64,000 nucleotides of DNA from Erwinia persicina (GTDB lineage: Bacteria; Pseudomonadota; Gammaproteobacteria; Enterobacterales; Enterobacteriaceae), in assembly GCF_014838825.1 (NCBI RefSeq), contig NZ_JACYMO010000004.1:1-64000 (forward strand), written 5' to 3'. How positions within the stretch are numbered: position 1 is the stretch's first letter; every line of letters starts with the position of its first letter. The notes beneath the pieces are model-generated. The model saw nothing but the letters and a program-made list of their open reading frames with translations. It had not been told where the DNA came from and did not search any database. A program made the translations under genes and the position numbers. Shown piece by piece: positions 7,181 to 13,539 of the stretch.

Positions 7181-9019
7181 TTAGGGTTGAACGACGTTTG
7201 CCTGCTCATGCAGCGCCCGCACCGTCTGGTGCCGCTGCCAGTAGTAACCCAGGGCATTTTTAAACCCTTCTATTTCCTTATTCAGGCCCGGCAGTGGGAT
7301 CTCACTGCGCTTTTTGCCCTGTGCATTGGGTTGCACATGTTGCAGATACAACACTTCTTTCGTGAACCGTTTGATAACATTGATATTCTTGATGTTATCC
7401 CACGGCAGCAGTTCAGCCGTCTGCGGTTTAACAATGCCCAGATAAGTCAGTTCTATCGTACTGCCGTCTTTCAGCGTCCACGAGACCGGCGGGAAGTACT
7501 TAACAACCAGCGCCGTCTCCTCTTCCCCTTCAGGCTGATAGCGCCATGCCAGGCTCTCTTCATGTGCCGACGAGAAATCACGCTCGTATTTCTGCCACAG
7601 TTGCTGTTCTATTTCCGCTGCCACTGGCATCAGATCGACCCAGCTCTCTGCCGGCAACTCCGCCGCAATGGCAGCATAACCGGTTTCGTCAACGGTATAG
7701 CCCACGTTGTGCATACGGTCCGCCAGCGGTGGGTGTGAATCAAACGGGTGCGGCACGTTTGACTGACGCATCATACCGATAAAGTCAGGCGAGCTGACGT
7801 GCTGTGGCAGGCCCTGGGCAATCGCTTTACTGATCCCCAGCTCATTTTCATGCAGGGTTTTATTATCAAATAGCGTTTGCTCAACTTCGCTGCGGTAGCT
7901 GGCATACGCAGAAATCTTAATCAGTGACTCAACAATCGCGGCGGGGGTTACCAGGGTGGCAGCATTGCGGTCGGCAATGAACTCACGCTCACGGCTGTTA
8001 CGCTGCCATGCCAGTTCAAACAGCATGCGATACAGGCAGAGAGGATAGTAAACCATCACGGTGGAGATATCGTTGCGCATCAAATGGATGTATTGATCGA
8101 AACGGTGCAGTTTGGGCCCCAGTAAGGCACCCGATGCGGTATCCCCCTCATGCAGGTGCGTGAGCTCATGCACCATCACCCCGTCGGCCTGCGAGGTGGT
8201 TAGCTGACGCAGCAAGGGGATACTGACGTAGAGCTTGCGGCCCTTCAGCATCTGCTGGTTGACGCTTAACGGTGCTTCAGTTACGTAAAAGTTAGTATCG
8301 ATACCCGCAATAATATGGTCGGGGGGTGCCGTCCCTACCCGGGAAGCCAGCGCATCAATACGGGACCACAGCGCGGGTGCCGCGTCACGGGTTACGACTT
8401 CACCTTCAACATCGTCTTCTGCCGGCAGCTTTTTAAAGATGCCTTTGATCATATAAAACATCGCGGCCAGCACCAACAGCCCCATCGCCATGACCAGCTT
8501 CGGATAATAGGTTTGAGTAAAGAAAGCCGTTCCCCAGAAAGAAAGCCAGACCAGCATCCCACCCTGAACCAGCACTTCCAGCGCGCTCGTCAGCATCAGG
8601 AAGGGACGAGCCAGCTTCAGGCTTTGCAGCTGTCCCTGACGGTTTTTAAAGGCCAGCATGGTGAACAGGACGATCATCAGCAGAATGACAACGCCACCAG
8701 CCAGGGTCCAGAAAGCGACTTTGTCCATCATCCAGAACTGCCAGAGTTCTGACTTTTCTGCACAGACCGCATTCTGATAGTCGCGGAGATCGTCCGGCAC
8801 CGCACCACAAACGCTGGAAGGCGGGTTCTGTTGCAGGAATTCCGTCAGTTTATTCACATCCTGACTCTGACTGCGCGCATCATCAATAAAGATTTGACTA
8901 TATTCCTGATCGAGCTGACGCGTGCCGTATTCAGCAAATACCAGCGTAATAGCGGGGATCAGGAAAAGCGTCACTAAAACCCATAGGAATACTTTCGCAT
9001 ACCCTTTTTTCAATGCCAT
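7181..9019 (-). CDS. Membrane-anchored M48-family zinc metalloprotease
   Basis: A 612-residue predicted inner-membrane protease. Hydrophobic segments lie at about 9-29, 101-124, 139-168 and 174-193, before the catalytic domain. The zinc site HELTH is at 284-288, with the downstream ligand Glu346 in REREFIAD, as in M48 peptidases such as HtpX and Ste24. The last 180 residues match no domain I recognise. I chose the ATG at 9019 (MALKKGYAKV), which places a membrane anchor directly at the N terminus; an ATG at 9085 would add 22 residues. It occupies the proS-nlpE interval, where E. coli has yaeF. Substrates are unknown; membrane-protein quality control is a reasonable guess. Confidence 0.85.
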   Translation of the reverse strand: MALKKGYAKVFLWVLVTLFLIPAITLVFAEYGTRQLDQEYSQIFIDDARSQSQDVNKLTEFLQQNPPSSVCGAVPDDLRDYQNAVCAEKSELWQFWMMDKVAFWTLAGGVVILLMIVLFTMLAFKNRQGQLQSLKLARPFLMLTSALEVLVQGGMLVWLSFWGTAFFTQTYYPKLVMAMGLLVLAAMFYMIKGIFKKLPAEDDVEGEVVTRDAAPALWSRIDALASRVGTAPPDHIIAGIDTNFYVTEAPLSVNQQMLKGRKLYVSIPLLRQLTTSQADGVMVHELTHLHEGDTASGALLGPKLHRFDQYIHLMRNDISTVMVYYPLCLYRMLFELAWQRNSREREFIADRNAATLVTPAAIVESLIKISAYASYRSEVEQTLFDNKTLHENELGISKAIAQGLPQHVSSPDFIGMMRQSNVPHPFDSHPPLADRMHNVGYTVDETGYAAIAAELPAESWVDLMPVAAEIEQQLWQKYERDFSSAHEESLAWRYQPEGEEETALVVKYFPPVSWTLKDGSTIELTYLGIVKPQTAELLPWDNIKNINVIKRFTKEVLYLQHVQPNAQGKKRSEIPLPGLNKEIEGFKNALGYYWQRHQTVRALHEQANVVQP

Positions 9020-9319
9020 TAATTCGTTCAAAATAATTAACCCGCAAACTGTGTGTGAGAAGACAAAGCTGCTTATATCAGGCAATACCTAAAGGGGAAT
9101 CTACCGACATTAATGGAAATGGCGTGAGATCCGTCTCTGGCGTGCGTCAGCTATAGAGTGTTAATAAGGTGGTAATACAGGCGTATAAGACGATATTTCA
9201 ACAAAGTGAACAAGAGGTTAACGGCTTTTTAGGATTATTTACCTGAATTATTCTCTTTTTTCCTGTTGCGGAGATAAATATATTCTGTAAAAGCATTTTT
9301 AATTTGACTTAATTCCTAC

Positions 9320-9346
9320 AAAGCCCCTTAAAGGGGCTTTTTTATT
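9320..9346 (+). terminator. Intrinsic terminator with the better U-run on the plus strand
   Basis: Stem AAGCCCCTT at 9321-9329 pairs with AAGGGGCTT at 9331-9339, followed on the plus strand by TTTT-TTATT. On the minus strand the same hairpin, lying just after the nlpE stop, has only CTTTG after it. It could end nlpE transcripts. The orientation of the T-run, however, points to a plus-strand transcript arising in the 9020-9320 interval, where I see no coding gene. Confidence 0.6.
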
Positions 9347-9360
9347 ATATTCGCGTATTG

Positions 9361-9768
9361 TTACGTGCCCGTTTTATTTGCCGTCAGACGCCATGCGTGT
9401 GAACTTTTCATCGCCATTCCGCGACCGGCAATGGCTTCCAGGCCATTCTCAATCGGGCGAAAACGCAGTTTCTCGCCGTTAATAGCGACCAGCGTCAGCG
9501 TATCTGCGGTGCGGGCCCACTGGCCATACTGCGCGCTGCGCAGGGTATGCTCCCCTGTTGCACGCTGCTCCAGGACATAGCTGCCATCGGTGGCCAAAAA
9601 CAGCGAGGACTCGCTGTCCTCACAGGCGGGTCCACACGGTAGCAGGCCGGTGTAACTCTGCTGCATGGGCTCCAGCGGCGTGGGTTGCTGTGCGTTCTGC
9701 CGGTTATGGCAGCCCAGCAGCCCTCCCAAAGCCAGAGTGGCAAATAATGTGAGAACAACTGCTTTCAT
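9361..9768 (-). CDS. nlpE: NlpE-like copper/envelope-stress lipoprotein, N-terminal domain only
   Basis: E. coli NlpE is an outer-membrane lipoprotein that triggers the Cpx pathway on surface contact or lipoprotein-sorting stress. This 135-residue version has a lipobox LLGC (Cys20, His at +2) and the N-terminal beta-barrel domain, recognisable by PMQQSYTGLLPC, SLFLATDGSY and YGQWARTADTL. The roughly 100-residue C-terminal domain of E. coli NlpE (236 residues) is absent. The N-domain CxxC motif is altered to Cys45-Gly-Pro-Ala-Cys49, a CxxxC spacing. ATG is preceded by AGGAG. It lies 28 bases after arfB, probably co-transcribed with yaeQ-arfB. The reading frame is intact, so this is a short family form or an ancient truncation. 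Confidence 0.82.
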   Translation of the reverse strand: MKAVVLTLFATLALGGLLGCHNRQNAQQPTPLEPMQQSYTGLLPCGPACEDSESSLFLATDGSYVLEQRATGEHTLRSAQYGQWARTADTLTLVAINGEKLRFRPIENGLEAIAGRGMAMKSSHAWRLTANKTGT

Positions 9769-9796
9769 GGTCGCTCCTGCATAAATAGATAACGAT

Positions 9797-10213
9797 TCAG
9801 TCGCCGCGAACTTTACCGCGCAGCGATTTGGTTGAGGCTTTACGGGCTTTACCTTCCAGCCGGCGTTTTTTTGAAGCCATCGTCGGACGCGTAGCGCGGC
9901 GGGTTTTCTCTACCACGGTTAACTCCTGAATCAGGTTTTCCAACCGTTTGAGTGCCGCTTCGCGGTTCATCTCCTGGCTGCGATACTCCTGGGCCTTGAT
10001 AATCACGATACCTTCCGGGGTAATCAGATGATGGCTGACCGCCATCATCCGCTCCTGATAAAACAGTGGCAGGCTGGATGCGCGAATATCAAAACGCAAA
10101 TGGATCGCCGTCGAGCTTTTATTCACGTTCTGGCCACCGTTACCCTGCGCTCTGATCGCGGTGATTTCGATTTCGGCATCTGGAATAGTGACGCTACGTG
10201 ACAATACAATCAT
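9797..10213 (-). CDS. arfB: Alternative ribosome-rescue factor ArfB (peptidyl-tRNA hydrolase)
   Basis: ArfB (YaeJ) releases stalled peptides from non-stop ribosomes. The protein from the ATG at 10213 has 138 residues. It has the catalytic GGQ at 26-28 in [13 protein letters not shown] and the basic C-terminal tail that enters the empty mRNA channel ([16 protein letters not shown] and following). The ATG overlaps the yaeQ stop as ATGA, a typical coupled start; the in-frame upstream extension MAGGRKKG lies inside yaeQ. Confidence 0.95.
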   Translation of the reverse strand: MIVLSRSVTIPDAEIEITAIRAQGNGGQNVNKSSTAIHLRFDIRASSLPLFYQERMMAVSHHLITPEGIVIIKAQEYRSQEMNREAALKRLENLIQELTVVEKTRRATRPTMASKKRRLEGKARKASTKSLRGKVRGD

Positions 10214-10764
10214 ACCCTTTTTCCTGCCTCCAGCCATGAATCAAACTGAATTTCCAGATGACTGCTGTCATCGGACAGCCAGATGGTGCCGTCCTGAATG
10301 GTGGCCTGCAACGTCATGGATCGTGAGGCCAGCTTAATCAGGGCACTGAGCTGTTCATCATTCAGGTAACGTATCGTCAGGTTATCATGCTGAGACAGCT
10401 TGCTCTGATGTTGCTGCCACCACGGCTGTGCGGCTCGCCAGTTATAGGTATACAACCAGACGTGCTGAGAACGGCTACAGGCTTTCTTGATCCTGCGCTC
10501 ATCCGGCAAACCGAGGTCAATCCACACGTCAATACCGCCGTGATCGTTCAACTGCCAGATTTCAGGTTCGTCTTCTGCACTTAGTCCGCGGGTGAAGGTC
10601 AGGCGCTCATGCGCATGAACCAGCCAGGCCAGCAGGCGCAGCATCATGCGCTCTTCCGTTTCCGAAGGGTGACGGGCCAGCGTCAGCGTCTGGTCAATAA
10701 ACACGTTACGGTCCATGTCTGCGACGTTAACCGTGGCTTTATAAATTGTTGCTTTCAGTGCCAT
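10210..10764 (-). CDS. yaeQ: YaeQ family protein
   Basis: A 184-residue cytoplasmic protein, close to E. coli YaeQ in length. The family adopts a PD-(D/E)xK nuclease-like fold and has been linked to suppression of RfaH loss, but its biochemical role is unsettled. Recognisable segments are [20 protein letters not shown] at the N terminus and [17 protein letters not shown]-like sequence in the middle. The start at 10764 is preceded by AAGGAT. It is the first gene of a yaeQ-arfB-nlpE unit and is divergent from yaeP. Confidence 0.93.
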   Translation of the reverse strand: MALKATIYKATVNVADMDRNVFIDQTLTLARHPSETEERMMLRLLAWLVHAHERLTFTRGLSAEDEPEIWQLNDHGGIDVWIDLGLPDERRIKKACSRSQHVWLYTYNWRAAQPWWQQHQSKLSQHDNLTIRYLNDEQLSALIKLASRSMTLQATIQDGTIWLSDDSSHLEIQFDSWLEAGKRV

Positions 10765-10829
10765 AAGGATCCTTATCTCAGTTGCCCGCTATTGTAACCT
10801 GATGATGCAGCAAATCACCCGCTCACAGG

Positions 10830-10859
10830 CTGATTTCCCGTAAATGGCTGTGCTATAGT
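10830..10859 (+). promoter_or_regulatory. Probable yaeP-rof promoter, extended -10 type
   Basis: TG-C-TATAGT at 10851-10859 is an extended -10 element. A weak -35, CTGATT at 10830-10835, lies 18 bp upstream. It lies about 38 bases before the yaeP start in the divergent yaeQ/yaeP interval. Confidence 0.45.
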
Positions 10860-10896
10860 CGGATAATCGCCAGAGAAAACTCTGAAGGGGGTGCAT

Positions 10897-11100
10897 GTGC
10901 AAAAGTATTGTGAATTAGTTCGCCGGAAATATGCCGAAATCGGCAGTGGCGATCTGGGATACGTGCCTGACGCACTCGCGTGCGTGTTGAAAGCACTTGA
11001 TGAGGTAGCGGGCAATCCTGAGCTACACTCTTCCATCAGGGAAAAGGCAGCCTTTGCTGCCGCAAACTTATTGGTGAGCGACTATGTTGACGAAAGATGA
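10897..11100 (+). CDS. yaeP: YaeP, UPF0253 family small protein
   Basis: A 67-residue protein of unknown function conserved next to rof in enterobacteria. The core [20 protein letters not shown] and the end [11 protein letters not shown] match E. coli YaeP. I prefer the GTG at 10897 (M-Q-K-Y-C-E-L), 6 bases after the Shine-Dalgarno GAAGGGG. The alternative GTG at 10891 abuts that sequence. The 3' end overlaps rof by 17 bases, suggesting coupled expression. Confidence 0.9.
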   Translation: MQKYCELVRRKYAEIGSGDLGYVPDALACVLKALDEVAGNPELHSSIREKAAFAAANLLVSDYVDER

Positions 11101-11350
11101 AGCCTACAGACCGATCAACTGCGATGACTATGACAACCTGGAACTCGCCTGCCAGAATAACTGGATGCTGACACTGGCGTTAAAAGACGGTGAGCAGCTC
11201 AAGGCCAAAGCCAAAGATATGGTGTCGCGTAAGAACGTTGAGTACCTGAGCATTGAGATTGCCGGGGAAAATCGCCATCTGCGCCTTGACCATATCGCCA
11301 GCTTCAGCCACCCGGATCTCGGCACCGTGGTGGTCAGCGAATCAGACTAG
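11084..11350 (+). CDS. rof: Rho-binding antiterminator Rof (YaeO)
   Basis: Rof is an Sm-like small protein that binds the RNA-binding domain of Rho and inhibits Rho-dependent termination. The 88-residue product contains the conserved [17 protein letters not shown] near the N terminus and SRKNVEYL in the middle. The C-terminal [12 protein letters not shown] is almost identical to E. coli. The first residues (MLTKDEA) are a few longer than in E. coli. It starts inside the end of yaeP. Confidence 0.94.
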   Translation: MLTKDEAYRPINCDDYDNLELACQNNWMLTLALKDGEQLKAKAKDMVSRKNVEYLSIEIAGENRHLRLDHIASFSHPDLGTVVVSESD

Positions 11351-11362
11351 TCACTTCCTGCC

Positions 11363-11383
11363 AGGCGGATCGCCGATCCGCCT
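11363..11383. terminator. Hairpin between rof and the cytochrome c gene
   Basis: AGGCGGAT at 11363-11370 pairs with ATCCGCCT at 11376-11383 across a 5-base loop. The following TTCCCTCT is pyrimidine-rich but not a T-run. It sits in the 39-base gap between two convergent genes. Confidence 0.45.
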
Positions 11384-11389
11384 TCCCTC

Positions 11390-11704
11390 TCAGGGTTTCA
11401 GCCCCGCATAGTACGCCGCCAGATCCTCAATGTCCTGATCGCTCAGTCCCGCCACAAAAGCTTTCATCACCTCTGCCTGTCCGCCGCTGCGGCCGCCGCT
11501 TTTGTACGCCTGTAGCGCCTGCGCCAGATAGGGTTGATGCTGCCCGGCAAGATTGGGGTAGATTGGGGCTGCAGCTTTTCCTTCCGCGCCGTGGCAGGCA
11601 AGACAACGGCCCGCTTTCTCCTGTCCGGCACTGCTGTTGCCCGCTGCCAGCACAGGCGCACTACCGATCAGCAGCAAAGCCGCTATGTTTCTGACGTAGT
11701 TCAT
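11390..11704 (-). CDS. Small periplasmic c-type cytochrome
   Basis: From the ATG at 11704 the product has 104 residues. A Sec signal peptide (about 1-20, ending VLAAG) is followed by the haem-attachment site Cys34-Leu-Ala-Cys37-His38. Met80 in AEVMKAF is the likely second axial ligand, which is the class I cytochrome c pattern with one haem. An in-frame upstream ATG at 11788 would add 28 residues and run into tilS. It follows tilS by 19 bases and may be co-transcribed. E. coli K-12 has no such gene here. It could carry electrons to a periplasmic or terminal oxidase; the partner is not identifiable from the window. Confidence 0.88.
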   Translation of the reverse strand: MNYVRNIAALLLIGSAPVLAAGNSSAGQEKAGRCLACHGAEGKAAAPIYPNLAGQHQPYLAQALQAYKSGGRSGGQAEVMKAFVAGLSDQDIEDLAAYYAGLKP

Positions 11705-11723
11705 TGCACTCTCTCGTCCTGTT

Positions 11724-13031
11724 TTATCGACACCAGTCCACTGACCAGCCGTTATCGGGGCTATCCGGGGCACCCTCGCGGGTGACAAAAACCCCCGCAG
11801 CCGCCATCAGGCGCTCGCCATAAAAAATCAGCGGCGTACGCTCACGCGCCCAGGGAGGAACAGCCAGTTCATGCCAGAGTTTTTTTAACGGCCGGCTGCC
11901 TGCCCGGCCGACAATATGAAACGCCCCCTGCGCCTTAAAACGCACGCTGACCGGTTCGTCCGGCTGCGGAAGGCGCAGTGTTACCGTCTCGCCGACCGGC
12001 CGCAGCAGCCCAAGACCTTCCGGCAAAACGAGTGGGCATGAGATATCTGTCCATGTCAGCCGGACTGCTGCCAGCGACGGCATCAGCGGCAGCCAGTAAA
12101 GGCGGTGGCGATAGCGACGCACCTCATACCCGCCCAGCCGGAGGCGCGGTTCAGCATCCTCACGGCTACAGGCCACTTCCTGCCAGAGACGGCGCAGGGC
12201 ATCACGCGACGGCATACTGCCCTGATGACAGGCAATCCAGCGCCGCAACAGCGCAAAGCGCCGGGGCTCACTCATCTCAAGCAACGGGGCAACTGGCAAC
12301 GTACCGGTGGAATCCATTAGCGATGACAGTGACTCCGCCAGCAGTTCGTCCAGTAACTGCTCCTGCTCACCGCACAGCGAGGCGCTGCGGGCAACGGCGT
12401 GGGAAAAATGTGGCCAGCGGGCATTCAGTAACGGCATGACTTGCAGGCGCAAAAAATTGCGGTCATAGCGCGGGTCGGCGTTACTTTCATCCTCAATCCA
12501 CGTCAGGCGGTGTTCCTGCGCCCAGTCTTCCAGCTGCAGGCGACCGAACGACAGCAGCGGCCGCAGGTGGCGATGCTGCCCCATCTGGCGGTGTGCTGGC
12601 ATGGCGGCCAGACCCGCCGGACCGCTACCCCGCTTCAGTGCCAGCAACAGGGTTTCACTCTGGTCATCCTGGTGCTGGGCAGTTAACAGCGTTTCTCCCG
12701 CCTGAAGCTGTTGACTGAAAACCTGATAGCGTGCGCCGCGTGCCGCGGCCTCAATCCCGCCGTGGCGCGTATCGACCGTAACATGGCAGACCACCAGCGG
12801 CACCTGCCACTGCAGGCACTGTTGCCGGCAGTGGGCCACCCAGTCATCCGCACGCGGGCTGAGTCCGTGATGGATATGCACCGCCCGCAGCTGCAAGGCA
12901 GGACGCTGGCGTCGTAACAGCACCAGCTGATGCAACAGCACGCTGGAGTCCAGCCCGCCGCTGTAAGCCAGCAGCACGCTGTGCTCGTTAACCAGTTGGG
13001 CTTCAAGATGGGCAATCGATGACATGGTCAT
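11724..13031 (-). CDS. tilS: tRNA(Ile)-lysidine synthetase TilS
   Basis: TilS converts C34 of the CAU-anticodon tRNA-Ile to lysidine, so that it reads AUA. The 435-residue protein has the PP-loop ATP pyrophosphatase motif SGGLDSS at 24-30 and an N-terminal N-type ATPase domain. The C-terminal region has the TilS-specific domain with the conserved GSRPLKKLWHE stretch. Length is close to E. coli (432). The start could be 13031 or the in-frame ATG at 13025. It lies downstream of a VOC-family gene, as in E. coli. Confidence 0.96.
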   Translation of the reverse strand: MTMSSIAHLEAQLVNEHSVLLAYSGGLDSSVLLHQLVLLRRQRPALQLRAVHIHHGLSPRADDWVAHCRQQCLQWQVPLVVCHVTVDTRHGGIEAAARGARYQVFSQQLQAGETLLTAQHQDDQSETLLLALKRGSGPAGLAAMPAHRQMGQHRHLRPLLSFGRLQLEDWAQEHRLTWIEDESNADPRYDRNFLRLQVMPLLNARWPHFSHAVARSASLCGEQEQLLDELLAESLSSLMDSTGTLPVAPLLEMSEPRRFALLRRWIACHQGSMPSRDALRRLWQEVACSREDAEPRLRLGGYEVRRYRHRLYWLPLMPSLAAVRLTWTDISCPLVLPEGLGLLRPVGETVTLRLPQPDEPVSVRFKAQGAFHIVGRAGSRPLKKLWHELAVPPWARERTPLIFYGERLMAAAGVFVTREGAPDSPDNGWSVDWCR

Positions 13032-13063
13032 TCCAGAATACAGGGGAGGCTATTATAACCCCA

Positions 13064-13459
13064 TCAATCCTGATATATCTCCAGCGGCAGTCCATCCGGA
13101 TCGTTAAAGAAGGTAAAAAGTTTGCCGGTGAGCGGATCGATACGCACCGCTTCACAGCGCACGCCCTGGTCTTCCAGAGACTGCTTCGCGGCCTCAACGT
13201 CATCGACACTGAAGGCAAGATGGCGCAAACCGCAGGCTTCCGGCTGGGTAGGACGCGCCGGTGGCTGGGGAAATGAGAACAGCTCAATCACATACTCACC
13301 GTTCAGCGTCAGATCGCCCTTCCAGGAGTCACGCTCTGCGCGATACACCTCTCCCATCAGGCCGAAACCCAGAATATCGCAGTAAAACGCCTTACTCACC
13401 GCATAGTCGCGGGCGATGATCGCTACGTGATGGATTTTTTTTAACTGTAATGCTGACAT
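13064..13459 (-). CDS. yaeR: VOC-family (glyoxalase/dioxygenase fold) protein YaeR
   Basis: A 131-residue single vicinal-oxygen-chelate protein like E. coli YaeR. The fold is visible in HHVAIIARDYAVSKAFYCD at the N terminus and FNDPDGLPLEIYQD at the C terminus. Likely metal ligands are His near residue 10, His near 79 (LRHLAF) and Glu near 127. No substrate is known. It sits between ldcC and tilS, 32 bases before tilS, and is probably transcribed with it. Confidence 0.9.
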   Translation of the reverse strand: MSALQLKKIHHVAIIARDYAVSKAFYCDILGFGLMGEVYRAERDSWKGDLTLNGEYVIELFSFPQPPARPTQPEACGLRHLAFSVDDVEAAKQSLEDQGVRCEAVRIDPLTGKLFTFFNDPDGLPLEIYQD

Positions 13460-13480
13460 ACTGGCTCCTGATTAATCAAT

Positions 13481-13504
13481 GCCTGACGACCCTACCCGTC
13501 AGGC
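13481..13504 (-). terminator. Hairpin after ldcC
   Basis: GCCTGACG pairs with CGTCAGGC across an 8-base loop, 36 bases after the ldcC stop. On the minus strand it is followed by ATTGATTAATC, which is AT-rich but not a pure T-run. Confidence 0.45.
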
Positions 13505-13539
13505 ACCAGAGCAGCAAGGGTAAAATTCTGGATCTCCGG

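Noticed and set aside
9365-9580. Plus-strand frame opposite nlpE as a coding gene for the orphan terminator
   Set aside because: It lies downstream of, not upstream of, the plus-strand terminator and is a shadow of nlpE.
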